Shown: positions 29,625 through 40,451 of the stretch, piece after piece
Numbering within the stretch: the stretch's first letter is position 1
How the letters are laid out: each line of letters opens with the position of its first letter
Source: Candidatus Scalindua sp.
GTDB lineage: Bacteria; Planctomycetota; Brocadiia; Brocadiales; Scalinduaceae
Direction: 5' to 3'
Assembly: GCA_031316155.1 (NCBI GenBank)
Contig: JALDRB010000018.1
Span: 1 to 64,000 of the forward strand
DNA: 64,000 nucleotides
Translations under genes and position numbers: made by a program
The notes under the pieces: generated by a model
The model's database searches: none
What the model saw: only the letters and a program-made list of their open reading frames with translations
Told to the model about the DNA's origin: nothing

Positions 29625-32600
29625 ATGAGTAATTCAGCAATACGAGATAATCATTCAAATGGTACCGTTGGTGATTTTTTAAAACAAGTTATCACCAAAA
29701 ATTCTGATATTTCCATAGTATCCGCATATTTTACAATTTATGCGTATCATCGTCTTAAGGGTAACCTTGATGGTATCAATAATCTCAGATTCCTGTTTGG
29801 GGAGCCGACATTCATCAAATCTATGGATCCAGACAAAACAAACGTAAGGGATTTTAAGATTGAGGATGATAAAATTGTAATTCCTCTTGAAAGTCGATTA
29901 ACTCAAAAGAGTGTCGCAAAAGAATGTTCAGAATGGATTAAAACAAAAACAGAAATTCGTTCCATGGTGAAACCTAATTTCCTGCATGGAAAGATGTACC
30001 ACATTCATCAAGAAAGTGGAATAGAGAAAGCGATTGCAGGCAGTTCAAATTTTACCGTTAACGGATTGGGACTTGGCGGCAGCAAGAATATCGAGTTGAA
30101 TCTTGTAGTTGACAGTGACCGTGACAGACAGGAACTGAAAGAGTGGTTCGACTCTATCTGGAATGACCAGACAGGGCTTGTTGAAGATGTTAAAGAGCAG
30201 GTGCTTAAATACCTTGAACAGCTCTATCTGGAAAATGAGCCCGAATTTATTTACTACAAAACACTGTACCATATATTTGAAAATTACCTGGATGAGCAAA
30301 AGAAGGGGGGGCTGCTTAATGAGCGCACCGGCTTCTTCGACAGTGAAATATGGGATACTCTTTATGATTTCCAGAAAGACGGCGTTAAAGGAGCAATAAA
30401 TAAAATACTTAAGCACAATGGATGCATTATTGCCGACAGTGTGGGTTTGGGCAAAACTTATGAAGCCTTGGCAGTTATAAAATACTTTGAATTATTGAAT
30501 AATCGTGTCCTTGTTGTTTGCCCGAAAAAACTGACTGGTAACTGGACAATATATCAGGCCAGCCAAAATCATGTTTTAAACCCATTTAAAAAGGACAGGT
30601 ACAATTATACCGTTCTTTACCACACCGATATGGCACGGGAATCAGGCCGTTCTGCTGCAAACGGTATCGATTTGGAAAATTTCAACTGGGGTGCTTACGA
30701 TCTTGTCGTTATTGATGAATCTCATCATTTCAGAGGGAATCCAGTTGAAAGCGCGAGAGAAGACGGTTCATTAAAAATGAATCGTGCGAAATGGCTGATG
30801 GAAAAAGTCATTAAATCCGGCGCAAAAACAAAAGTCCTCATGCTCTCGGCCACTCCGGTAAATAACAGTCTGCGCGATTTACGCAACCAGATTTCTTTCA
30901 TTACCGAAGGCAGGGAAGACGCACTCCTTGAATGCTGTAAGATAAAAGACATCGGGCAGACACTTAAAAACGCCCAGACGCATTTCACATTGTGGGCAGA
31001 CCATACAAAAAACCCCAATCGGTCTATGAAACAGCTATTGGAGAGGCTCGATTCTTCTTTTTTCAAACTCCTTGATGAACTTACCATCGCCCGCTCAAGA
31101 AAGCATGTTAAAAGTTTTTATAAAATTGAAGCTATTGGAAAGTTTCCTGAAAGAAACAAACCGCATTCCGTTTATCCCGAGATCGATTTGAAAGATCGTT
31201 TTCCCTCCTACGACCGTATAAATAAGCAAATACTTGAATACAAATTGTCGGTTTTTAATCCCTCGGCTTATGTTAAACCGGAAAATCAAAAAAAGTATGA
31301 AGACATGGCAGTGACGCAGGTACTTAATTTTAAGCAAACTGACCGTGAAAACTTCCTTATCGGCATGATGAAGGTGAATTTTCTTAAACGGCTTGAAAGC
31401 TCAATAGAGTCATTTGAAATATCTCTGGGCAGAACCATTCAGAAAATTGAAAAACTTGAAAACAAAATAAACGATTTTTTAAAAGATCGAAAGGATTCCC
31501 GGGAAGAGTCTCTGGAAAGCATAGCACCGGATGAGGAAGAGCTGGAAGAAAATGGCGATGACATGGAACAGTGGCAGGTTGGTAAAAAACTTAAATTCGA
31601 CCTGGCGGATATTAATCTACATGATTGGCTTGTTGATCTCAAAAAAGACAAAGAAGCGCTTGTCGATTTACTCAATAATGCATGCGCGGTGACGCCGGAA
31701 AGAGACGCGAAACTCGCGGAATTAAAAAAACTCATAAAAGAAAAAGTAAATACACCATTCAACGATAACAATAAAAAAGTTATTGTTTTTACTGCCTTTG
31801 CGGATACGGCTATGTATTTATACAAAAACATCGAAGAGTGGTGTCAGAGTGAATTGGGTATACACTCTGCACTTGTCTGCGGAAGCTACACGCAAACTAC
31901 CTATGGTAAAACTGATTACGATAGTATTCTTCTTAATTTCTCACCTGTATCCAAGAATCGCTCAAAAATGACATTGGCAACTCAAATGGTACTTTTCAAG
32001 ACAGATATTATTGATGAAATTGATGTTCTGATTGCCACCGACTGTATCAGTGAAGGCCAAAACTTGCAGGATTGCGATTATCTTATCAACTATGACATAC
32101 ATTGGAACCCGGTACGGATCATACAAAGGTTCGGGCGTATTGATCGGTTGGGTAGTATAAACGCAACAATTCAACTGGTTAATTTCTGGCCGACAAAAGA
32201 CCTTGATAATTACATCAACCTGAAAGAGCGTGTAGAATCCCGCATGGCTCTGGTGGATGTTACTGCAACAGGAGAGGATAATGTATTAAATACGGAACAG
32301 ATTGAAGAACTCATTACGGAAGATCTGAAATACCGCAACAGGCAATTGAAAAAATTGAAGGATGAGGTTCTTGACCTTGAAGACATGGATGAATCCGTCT
32401 CTCTTACCGACTTTACTCTGGATGATTTCCGGATAGAACTCATGAACTTCATTGAGAATAACCGAAAGCGTTTAGATGATGCACCATTCGGACTCTATGC
32501 GGTAGTTCCATCTCCATCGGGAGAGCATGCCGATTTATTCGAATCCGGTCAATTTACCGAAAATGAAAGAGATATAATCAAAACCGGTGTAGTATTCTGC

Positions 32601-32987
32601 CTGAAACAAAAGGGAGAGAACGAAGGCAACGAGGAAGTTAATCCTCTCAACCCCTACTTTCTGGTCTATATCCGCAGCGATGGTTCTGTGAGATACAACT
32701 ACACCCACGCCAAACAGATTCTGGAAATCTATCGCCTCATGTGCCAAAATAAAAAAATCCCTTATGATACATTGTGCGAACTCTTCAATGAAGATACTCA
32801 AAATGGTAAGAATATGGATGAATATACAGAACTGTTAAAAAAGGTGGTTGAAGAAATTATTCGGATGTTTAAAAAGAAAAGTAGCCATAAGCTCACATCA
32901 GACAGAGGTGCTCTGCTGATACCATCAACGAAACAGTTGCATGATATGGACAACTTTGAACTGGTTACATGGCTGATAGTGAGGTAA
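29625..32987 (+). CDS. PLD-domain SF2 (SNF2-like) helicase of a candidate defence module
   Basis: Protein of 1120 residues. Residues about 10-190 form a phospholipase D-like domain with one HxK site (H121, K123 in FLHGKMYHIH) and GSSNFTVNGL. A helicase core follows: Walker A ADSVGLGKT (270-278), motif II DESH (364-367), motif III SAT (408-410), then after a coiled insert (about 600-700) the second RecA domain with FTAFADTAMYL, ATDCISEGQNLQDCD and QRFGRIDRLGS. The C-terminal 200 residues are helical. Four bases separate its stop from the methylase start, so they form an operon. Known families of this shape act with large methylases in DNA restriction; the role here is inferred. Confidence 0.9.
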   Translation: MSNSAIRDNHSNGTVGDFLKQVITKNSDISIVSAYFTIYAYHRLKGNLDGINNLRFLFGEPTFIKSMDPDKTNVRDFKIEDDKIVIPLESRLTQKSVAKECSEWIKTKTEIRSMVKPNFLHGKMYHIHQESGIEKAIAGSSNFTVNGLGLGGSKNIELNLVVDSDRDRQELKEWFDSIWNDQTGLVEDVKEQVLKYLEQLYLENEPEFIYYKTLYHIFENYLDEQKKGGLLNERTGFFDSEIWDTLYDFQKDGVKGAINKILKHNGCIIADSVGLGKTYEALAVIKYFELLNNRVLVVCPKKLTGNWTIYQASQNHVLNPFKKDRYNYTVLYHTDMARESGRSAANGIDLENFNWGAYDLVVIDESHHFRGNPVESAREDGSLKMNRAKWLMEKVIKSGAKTKVLMLSATPVNNSLRDLRNQISFITEGREDALLECCKIKDIGQTLKNAQTHFTLWADHTKNPNRSMKQLLERLDSSFFKLLDELTIARSRKHVKSFYKIEAIGKFPERNKPHSVYPEIDLKDRFPSYDRINKQILEYKLSVFNPSAYVKPENQKKYEDMAVTQVLNFKQTDRENFLIGMMKVNFLKRLESSIESFEISLGRTIQKIEKLENKINDFLKDRKDSREESLESIAPDEEELEENGDDMEQWQVGKKLKFDLADINLHDWLVDLKKDKEALVDLLNNACAVTPERDAKLAELKKLIKEKVNTPFNDNNKKVIVFTAFADTAMYLYKNIEEWCQSELGIHSALVCGSYTQTTYGKTDYDSILLNFSPVSKNRSKMTLATQMVLFKTDIIDEIDVLIATDCISEGQNLQDCDYLINYDIHWNPVRIIQRFGRIDRLGSINATIQLVNFWPTKDLDNYINLKERVESRMALVDVTATGEDNVLNTEQIEELITEDLKYRNRQLKKLKDEVLDLEDMDESVSLTDFTLDDFRIELMNFIENNRKRLDDAPFGLYAVVPSPSGEHADLFESGQFTENERDIIKTGVVFCLKQKGENEGNEEVNPLNPYFLVYIRSDGSVRYNYTHAKQILEIYRLMCQNKKIPYDTLCELFNEDTQNGKNMDEYTELLKKVVEEIIRMFKKKSSHKLTSDRGALLIPSTKQLHDMDNFELVTWLIVR

Positions 32988-32990
32988 AAC

Positions 32991-35900
32991 ATGGAACAAA
33001 GAGAGACTAAGCTAAACATAAAAGCTGCGATTGAAAAATTTCAGAAAGGCAATCTGACCGATAACTCCCTCTCTCTCTTCAAGGCGTTCGGGTACAATAC
33101 AGAACGACAACAGCCGTTTGAAAAGAAGACTTATGCCTATTTCAAAGAGTTTTATCTGGACAGTAACTCCCGCTTTAATGAAGACAAGGCGCTTGTTTCT
33201 CAGTGGAACTATATAGACCTGCTTTTTCAGCTTTCCAGGGACGAGATAAGCCCTCAGCTTGGTTTATTTGATACAAAACAGGTTGATCGGACGATTATTG
33301 AAACCTACCTCTTTTTTGTTATAGAACTCTGTGAGGAATCGTATAGCAGAACAGCACTCAGCCAGATAACCCGTGAAATTAATAAGGTATTCCCTATGCC
33401 GGCTATGGTATTGCTCAAACACGGTAATACTCTCACCTTATCAGTTATCAACCGGCGTCTGCACCAACGGGATGAGCAGAAAGATGTGCTTGAAAAAGTA
33501 ACACATATTAAGGACATTTCAACAGAAAAGCCCCACCGTGCTCATATTGAGATACTCTTTGACCTTTCCTTTGACGAGCTTCTTCGTATTCACAAATTCA
33601 GTAATTTTGTAGAACTGCACAAAGCCTGGCAAAAGACGCTTGATATCAAAGAGCTGAACAAACGCTTTTATAAGGAGCTTTCAAACTGGTATTTCTGGGC
33701 GATGCATAATGTTTACTTTCCGGGTGCATATCCTGACGCTGATGATAAATCAATATTCAAAAATGATGAAAAAGTCAGAGAACATAATGCCAAGAATCTG
33801 ATACGTCTTTTAACAAGAATCCTCTTTATCTGGTTTACCAAAGAGAAGAATCTGATACCGGATGAACTGTTCGATGAATCCTTTATCAGGGATAATTTGC
33901 TGAAAAGCTTTGAGCCGCGCAGAAAAGACGTGTCTGGCCCCCAATCGCATGAGAGCAAGTATTACCGCGCGATATTACAGAACCTTTTCTTTGCCACGCT
34001 GAACCAGACTGTCGGCAAGAGAGAGTTCCGCAAGGGCGGACAGCACATGAATGTAACTAACCTGATGCGCTATGAGTCATATTTCAAGGACAGGAAAATC
34101 TTTCTCGACCTTGTAGAAAAAACCGTACCATTTATGAACGGAGGACTATTTGAGTGCATCGATAAACCTTCCCCAGACCTCAAAGGAAAAAAAGGCGGCG
34201 ATTTCATTATCTATGAAGACGGATTTTCCGACAGGCCGGACAACGAACTTTGCGTTCCCGATTACATCTTTTTCGGCACCTCAGAGCACGCGGACCTGAG
34301 CGAAGAGCTGGGAGACAAAAGCAAAGATGTGGAAGTCAAAGGGCTTCTGAATATTCTCAAGTCTTACAAATTCACCATAACAGAGAATACGCCTATCGAA
34401 GAAGACATTGCACTTGACCCTGAACTTCTGGGCAAGGTTTTTGAAAACCTGCTGGCAAGCTACAACCCTGAGACCAGAACAACAGCCCGGAAACAGACCG
34501 GATCTTTTTATACACCGCCTGAAATTGTCAATTACATGGTGGATGAAAGTCTGATTGCGTACTTAAGGCAGAGAATGGATGATGCAGGCATCAAGGACAA
34601 AGAAACAGATTTGCGAGACATGATTGGCTACTCTGAAAACCCAAATCCGTTTAGCGCAGAAGAGACCGCCATTCTGATTGAAGCCATCGATACCTGCAAA
34701 ATCCTTGACCCTGCATGCGGTTCGGGAGCGTTCCCCATGGGTATACTGCATAAGCTGGTGCATATCCTGGACAAACTCGACCCCAAAAATGAGCTTTGGA
34801 AAGAGAAGCAGATACAGAAAGCGAGTATGATTGACGACGTCGCTATCCTGGACCAACTGATAGAAGACATTGAGGCAGCGTTTAATAATAACGAGCTCGA
34901 TTATGGACGCAAACTCTATCTGATTGAAAACTGTATTTATGGCGTGGATATACAACCCATTGCCAGCCAGATCAGTAAACTCAGGTGTTTTATCTCCCTG
35001 ATCGTTGACGAGAGGATAGATAAAACGAAAGATAATTTCGGTGTTAGACCATTGCCGAATCTGGAAACAAAATTTGTTGCGGCTAATACCCTCATCAGGT
35101 TAGAAAAACCTAAAGGACAGTTATATCTCAATAACCCTGAAATAAATAAATTGGAGGAACAAATCAAGGATGTGCGCCACCGCCTTTTCAATGCAAAAAC
35201 TCCTGTAACCAAGCGCAAATTGCGAGAGGATGATAAAACTCTCCGTGAGAAAATGGGAGATCTACTTGTAGACTGTGGCTGGAGAAACAATACCGCCCGC
35301 CAGCTTGCAAGTTGGGACCCTTACGACCAGAATGCAAGCAGTCCGTTTTTTGATCCAGAGTGGATGTTTGGAATTACGGATGGGTTTGATCTGGTGATTG
35401 GGAATCCGCCGTATTTAAGAATTCAGGGTATTTACTCGGCTTCCGAAGAATTATTAAATTATTATAAATTAAACTTTAAATCAGCAACGGGTAGATTTGA
35501 TTTATACTGTTTATTTACGGAGAAGGGTTATCAATTAGCAAAAACTGGCGGTCAAGTTAATTATATCATGCCATTTAAGTGGACTAACGCATCCTTTGGA
35601 AAAGGTTTAAGAAGCTATTTGTCTGAAAACCAAGCTGTAGAAAAAATGATCTCTTTTTCTGATTTTCAGGTGTTTACTGCCTCAACATATTCATCACTCT
35701 TGTGGTTAAGCAAAACTCCCAAGGAGGACTTTGACTATATTAAGTTAGACCGGGACTTATATAGTGAAAAAGAATTAAATTTTTGGTTAGGCAATTTAAA
35801 AAAGTGTAATTTTGCACAAATAAACTTTAATCAAGGGAGCAATGTTTGGCAATTAATCTCTAATAACTTAAAAGCTGTATTTCAAAAATTAGATTCGCAA

Positions 35901-36929
35901 GAAACAAAAATAGCAGATATTACAGATGGAGTGTACCAAGGAATTGTTACAGGTGACAACAAAGTATTTGTATTAACTGTTATAACAACTGATGCTAATT
36001 ATTTCAATTGTTACTCAGAAGCGCTGAAAGAAGAATTTAAAATTGAGAAGACAATATTACACCCATTGGTAACTGGTAAGGAAATTTCAAAGTTTTGTAT
36101 AAAGCAGGGTGAAAAAGTTATTCTGTATCCATATCAAGAGCATAATGGAAAAACCGTTCTTATAGGAGAAGCAGCTCTTAAGTTAAAATATCCTTTAGCA
36201 TATAGCTATCTGCAAAAAAATTATAGTAGGCTTTTAAATCGTGGGAGTAAATCCATGAAGTATCCTTCATGGTATGCATTATGGAATCCACGTAAAATGG
36301 ATAGACTTAGTGCGCACAATAAAATTCTTACTCCTGATGTCTGCTATACTCCTCAAATGTGGTTAGATGCTAATATCGGTTTTTACCATATTGATACAAG
36401 CTATGCAATAATTACAAAACCAAATTTTGCTACTTTGATTTTTCCTTTGTATGCAATTTTAAATTCCACTCTAATGTGGTTTTATTTAAAAAATACTGGT
36501 GCAGTATTAAGAGGCGGATTCTTTAGATTTAAGACCTCCTACTTGGAAAACTTTCCTATACCTAAGCCAGATTTATTAAAAACACAAATTGAAACTTTTA
36601 AGACATCTGTTTTGCTTATTGAATTTTGCAATAAATTAAATAATTTAACAAGAGATATATTGTATGATATTTTAAACGCCCTTGTTTTCAACCTCTACTT
36701 CCCAAACCACATGAAAGAACGAAATATAGATGTCCTGCAATTTGTAGAAAAAGATATTGCCGAGGTGATGCAGGACAAAGAGTTTGATACCTTAAACAAC
36801 AGTCAAAAAGAGCAGGTAATAGCAGAACTCCACAAACGCTGGAGCGACCCTAACAGTGAAATACTCAAACGGATGAACAGCTTTACCAAAAAAAGCCCAG
36901 AAATCTTAAAGCCGATTATAGAAGGGTAA
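32991..36929 (+). CDS. Eco57I-like N6-adenine methylase/restriction protein
   Basis: Protein of 1312 residues. The N-terminal third (to about 470) includes IELCEESYSRTAL and a helical region typical of large type IIG-like enzymes; I cannot identify a certain nuclease motif. The methylase core has QTGSFYTPPEIV, SAM-binding motif I ILDPACGSGAFPMG (about 571-584), YGVDIQPIASQISKLR, and catalytic NPPY at 805-808. After that comes a target-recognition region (about 815-1230) with PFKWTNASFGKGLR, then a helical tail. The bases become clearly more AT-rich right after the NPPY codons, suggesting that the recognition part was exchanged. Cotranscribed with the helicase upstream. Confidence 0.92.
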   Translation: MEQRETKLNIKAAIEKFQKGNLTDNSLSLFKAFGYNTERQQPFEKKTYAYFKEFYLDSNSRFNEDKALVSQWNYIDLLFQLSRDEISPQLGLFDTKQVDRTIIETYLFFVIELCEESYSRTALSQITREINKVFPMPAMVLLKHGNTLTLSVINRRLHQRDEQKDVLEKVTHIKDISTEKPHRAHIEILFDLSFDELLRIHKFSNFVELHKAWQKTLDIKELNKRFYKELSNWYFWAMHNVYFPGAYPDADDKSIFKNDEKVREHNAKNLIRLLTRILFIWFTKEKNLIPDELFDESFIRDNLLKSFEPRRKDVSGPQSHESKYYRAILQNLFFATLNQTVGKREFRKGGQHMNVTNLMRYESYFKDRKIFLDLVEKTVPFMNGGLFECIDKPSPDLKGKKGGDFIIYEDGFSDRPDNELCVPDYIFFGTSEHADLSEELGDKSKDVEVKGLLNILKSYKFTITENTPIEEDIALDPELLGKVFENLLASYNPETRTTARKQTGSFYTPPEIVNYMVDESLIAYLRQRMDDAGIKDKETDLRDMIGYSENPNPFSAEETAILIEAIDTCKILDPACGSGAFPMGILHKLVHILDKLDPKNELWKEKQIQKASMIDDVAILDQLIEDIEAAFNNNELDYGRKLYLIENCIYGVDIQPIASQISKLRCFISLIVDERIDKTKDNFGVRPLPNLETKFVAANTLIRLEKPKGQLYLNNPEINKLEEQIKDVRHRLFNAKTPVTKRKLREDDKTLREKMGDLLVDCGWRNNTARQLASWDPYDQNASSPFFDPEWMFGITDGFDLVIGNPPYLRIQGIYSASEELLNYYKLNFKSATGRFDLYCLFTEKGYQLAKTGGQVNYIMPFKWTNASFGKGLRSYLSENQAVEKMISFSDFQVFTASTYSSLLWLSKTPKEDFDYIKLDRDLYSEKELNFWLGNLKKCNFAQINFNQGSNVWQLISNNLKAVFQKLDSQETKIADITDGVYQGIVTGDNKVFVLTVITTDANYFNCYSEALKEEFKIEKTILHPLVTGKEISKFCIKQGEKVILYPYQEHNGKTVLIGEAALKLKYPLAYSYLQKNYSRLLNRGSKSMKYPSWYALWNPRKMDRLSAHNKILTPDVCYTPQMWLDANIGFYHIDTSYAIITKPNFATLIFPLYAILNSTLMWFYLKNTGAVLRGGFFRFKTSYLENFPIPKPDLLKTQIETFKTSVLLIEFCNKLNNLTRDILYDILNALVFNLYFPNHMKERNIDVLQFVEKDIAEVMQDKEFDTLNNSQKEQVIAELHKRWSDPNSEILKRMNSFTKKSPEILKPIIEG

Positions 36930-37172
36930 TAAGATGAAAAAAAATTCCGAAAAATAGTCAGGTCTCAACTTTCAATAAATTACTTCAAAAATTTGACCAA
37001 GAAAACAACATTTTCCCGTATGATTAACAGATCGGTATAACATTACATAAAAAATTGTATACTGTTAAGTGACTATTAAAAGACACTTGAAACAATTCAG
37101 ATATACTATAAAATTCGTAACTATACTGAAACTGTAGAAGAATTTGTTATACAATTAAGGAAGTGTTAATTT

Positions 37173-39980
37173 ATGGATCACGGTGCTCATTTTTACAAAT
37201 GCGATTTTCAAGTTCATACTCCAAGAGATAATAATTGGATCGGTGAAAGACCATTGACGGATGATGACCGTAAGTCTTATGCTGATGATTTTGTCAAAGC
37301 ATGTCGAGAAAAAGGAATCAATGCAGTTGCGATAACTGACCATCATGATTTTGCTTTTTTCAATTATATAAAAAACTCAGCAAGCAATGAACTAGATAGT
37401 ACCGGAACTTCTATACCAATCGACAAAAAATTAATCGTTTTTCCTGGAGTAGAGTTAACATTATCAACTCCACCATGTCAAGCTATCGCAATAATGGACG
37501 CTGATTATCCTCCTAATAACCTAAATCAAATTCTCCATTTATTTGCTATTACACCCAATGGTGATACAGAAGCTACAACAATTGAAACAACTCCAATTAC
37601 AAATGAGATTGTGAATAGTTTCGAAGAATTGTATAAGAAACTTAACACTATAGAAACACTAAGGGGTAGATTTATTGTATTTCCTAACTTAAACGAGGGC
37701 GGACGACATACACTTTTACGTGCAGGTAATGCTGAGCAATACAGAAAAATGCCTTGTGTTGGAGGATATGTAGATGGAGCTATCACGCAACATGGAACAG
37801 GAAACACCAATATAGTAAATGGCATAGCTCGGGAGTGGGGATATAAAAATGTTGCTGTATTTCAAACATCTGATAATCGACGTAGAGATTTTTCAGACCT
37901 TGGAAATCATATAACATGGGTTAAATGGGCAATTCCTACAGCAGAAGCTCTCCGTCAAGCATGTTTGGCTAAAGAATCAAGACTTAGCCTTGTAACTCCA
38001 GAACTTCCACAAACCTACATTAAGAAATTAGATGTTACAAACTCAAAATTCTTAGGTTCTTTTAGCTTTGACTTTAATCAACAATATACGTCCCTCATCG
38101 GTGGAAGAGGTACCGGAAAATCGACTATTCTTGAATATTTAAGGTGGGGTTTATGTGACCAGACTTTTATTACTTTTGATCCAGAACAACACTCTGAGAT
38201 AGAAAAAAGACGTCAATCATTAATAGAAAAAACATTGATTCCCTTTAATGGTGAAGTAAGAGTTACATTTAGCTTGAATGGCATAGATCATATTATTAAG
38301 AAAAACTCAACAACTAAAGACATATTATTGAAAATTGCGGATGGTGAATTTGAACTAGTCAAAGAAGATGAAATAAGAAGAATTCTTCCTATTCAAGCAT
38401 ATAGTCAAAAACAGTTAAGTAACGTTGGTGTTAGAACCGAAGAACTTAAAAGATTTATCCAGCAACCAATTACCACTCAATTGAACAACCTAAAGTTTAA
38501 GCTTACTGATAATGCAAAAAAAACAAGAAGCAGTTACAATAGTTTTGTAAGAAAAAAAGAAATTCAAAATGAAGTAGAAGAATTTAAATTAGAAATAAGA
38601 TCGCTAAATAATCAAGTTGAAAATCTTCGCAAATCTCTATCTGGAATTTCTAAAGAAGATCAAGAAATAATCTCTCAAAAAAGCAAGATTGATTCAGAGC
38701 AAAGCTTAATTTCGACAGTACAAGCAGAGTTTTTATTAATATCTACCAAGGTTGATGAATTAATTGTGTCTCTTGAAAAGTATCCAGAACCATTCCCCAC
38801 AGATATTGAAATTGAAAATGAGGATATTATGACCTCAATTAATAGACTTAGAAAAGAAAAGTTTGATGAATTAACTAAACATGCTAAGCAGGTTCAAACC
38901 TCACTAAACGAAGAAAACATGAAAGAATTAAATAGATACCTTGATAAATGGAGTGAGAAGAAAGGCGAGTTTGAAACTAAATATGAATCAGCAAAGGAAA
39001 AGACATCATCCAATCAGCAGCAAATAAATGAAATTCAAAGAATAGAAAAAAGATTACAAGAATTATCTAGTACATTTCATGAAAGAAATGCTGTTTTAAA
39101 AGACATGGGAGACTCTGCTGAAGAATTTAATAACTTAAGAGAAGAATGGTACTCGATGCATCAGAGTAAAGTAAACCTTCTCAAAGAACAAGCGAAAGAA
39201 TTTTCGCAATTATCAAAAGGCCTAATAAAAGCAGAAATAACGAAATCTATTGATATTAGTCAATTAAAAACTCATCTGCTATCGGCTGTTTCTGGGACAC
39301 GGATTAGAGAAGAAAGAATTCAAAACCTATGTGACTTTATTTTAAAAGATGAAAATCCATTAGAAGCATGGAAAAATATTTTATCGGAGCTAAGGCAACT
39401 TGCTGAACTGAAAATCTCAGAAGAAAAGAAACTAAGTATACCTGAAACAGCAGTGTTAAATGAATGTGGATTTAATGAGAAGAACATAACAAGAATTATT
39501 GAAATTATGACACCTGAAAACTGGTTAGATATTGCTACAACTGAAATTGAATTCAATCCTGATTTTAAATACACTACCAGTAATCAAATGGGAGATGTAA
39601 TTCCTTTTTCAGAGGCATCTGCAGGCCAACAAGCTACTGCGTTATTAACCGTTTTATTAAATCAACCAGGGACTCCACTTTTGATAGATCAACCAGAAGA
39701 TGATATTGATAATAGAGCAATTAATGAAATAATCAACAACATTTGGAATGCAAAAAAGAAAAGACAATTAATCTTTACAAGTCACAATGCGAATCTAGTT
39801 GTTAATGGCGATTCTGAGTTGGTAATTTGTTGTGATTATAGAGAAGCAGGGGACCAGACAAGAGGAATAATTAAAGCAAAAGGAGCAATTGATTCTAAAA
39901 ATGTAAAGGACGAAATTACATCGGTTATGGAAGGTGGCGAAAAAGCATTTCGATTAAGAAAAGACAAGTATGGCTTTTAG
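37173..39980 (+). CDS. PHP-domain SMC-like ATPase (TrlF-like)
   Basis: Protein of 935 residues. The N-terminal PHP phosphoesterase part (about 8-290) has the metal ligand motifs DFQVHTP (H15) and AITDHHDF (D56-D59), and later EGGRHTL and FQTSDNRR. An SMC/Rad50-type ATPase follows: Walker A GGRGTGKST (310-318), long coiled coils (about 440-700), signature SEASAGQQATAL and Walker B LLIDQPEDDIDNR (about 836-848). This matches ATPases that I recall as the TrlF family, often in defence islands. The gene is very AT-rich and starts 243 bases after the methylase, so it may have its own promoter. A role in the same defence module is inference from position. Confidence 0.85.
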   Translation: MDHGAHFYKCDFQVHTPRDNNWIGERPLTDDDRKSYADDFVKACREKGINAVAITDHHDFAFFNYIKNSASNELDSTGTSIPIDKKLIVFPGVELTLSTPPCQAIAIMDADYPPNNLNQILHLFAITPNGDTEATTIETTPITNEIVNSFEELYKKLNTIETLRGRFIVFPNLNEGGRHTLLRAGNAEQYRKMPCVGGYVDGAITQHGTGNTNIVNGIAREWGYKNVAVFQTSDNRRRDFSDLGNHITWVKWAIPTAEALRQACLAKESRLSLVTPELPQTYIKKLDVTNSKFLGSFSFDFNQQYTSLIGGRGTGKSTILEYLRWGLCDQTFITFDPEQHSEIEKRRQSLIEKTLIPFNGEVRVTFSLNGIDHIIKKNSTTKDILLKIADGEFELVKEDEIRRILPIQAYSQKQLSNVGVRTEELKRFIQQPITTQLNNLKFKLTDNAKKTRSSYNSFVRKKEIQNEVEEFKLEIRSLNNQVENLRKSLSGISKEDQEIISQKSKIDSEQSLISTVQAEFLLISTKVDELIVSLEKYPEPFPTDIEIENEDIMTSINRLRKEKFDELTKHAKQVQTSLNEENMKELNRYLDKWSEKKGEFETKYESAKEKTSSNQQQINEIQRIEKRLQELSSTFHERNAVLKDMGDSAEEFNNLREEWYSMHQSKVNLLKEQAKEFSQLSKGLIKAEITKSIDISQLKTHLLSAVSGTRIREERIQNLCDFILKDENPLEAWKNILSELRQLAELKISEEKKLSIPETAVLNECGFNEKNITRIIEIMTPENWLDIATTEIEFNPDFKYTTSNQMGDVIPFSEASAGQQATALLTVLLNQPGTPLLIDQPEDDIDNRAINEIINNIWNAKKKRQLIFTSHNANLVVNGDSELVICCDYREAGDQTRGIIKAKGAIDSKNVKDEITSVMEGGEKAFRLRKDKYGF

Positions 39981-40148
39981 AAGTATAATTTTTCGATCTT
40001 TATTTCATCACTGTACTGGTGTCACCTATTGAGATAAATAGCAAGAGCAAAACAAACTCTCCCTACCAGATGATTCCTCAATTAATTGATTAATCAAACC
40101 ACATAAAAGTTACACAAATATCAAAATTACTTTCACCCTCTATGTAAA

Positions 40149-40451
40149 GGGGTCAAGTCTGCTATTGACTATTTTCCTTGATGATGTTACATTGTTGCAA
40201 CACGATAGGGGTCAAATCTTTCAAATTGACAAAAACAACTCAATCCCTGCCTGAATGATACAATTAACACATTTTGAAAATCGTATTACAAAGAGAATAG
40301 AGGAGTAGCTTGAATCGAATTCTGTAATCCGGGAGACACACTATTTATCTGTGATAAGAGATTTGATACGGGGTATTACACATTCATATACTGGGAAATG
40401 GGGTCAAGTCTGCTATTGACTATACTCCTTGATGATGTTATATTGTTGCAA
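40149..40451. repeat. Direct repeats of a REP-like sequence upstream of the transposase
   Basis: Two copies of about 52 bases (40149-40201 and 40400-40451) share GGGGTCAAGTCTGCTATTGA and then CCTTGATGATGTTA with few differences. A partial third, GGGGTCAAATCT, is at 40208. The complement CAGACTTGACCCC recurs after the transposase at 41423. The second copy ends at the transposase start codon. Confidence 0.85.

Noticed and set aside
29625-36929. DISARM or BREX system
   Set aside because: The PLD-helicase and methylase recall parts of DISARM, but no DrmA, DrmB or stand-alone DrmC is present, and BREX BrxL, PglZ and BrxC-type genes are absent.
37173-39980. SbcC/Rad50 recombination ATPase
   Set aside because: The N-terminal PHP domain, short coiled coil and lack of an SbcD partner do not fit. 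TrlF-like is the better match.
40149-40451. CRISPR array
   Set aside because: Only two to three related repeats of unequal spacing, next to a transposase and with inverted copies; typical of REP-like borders.
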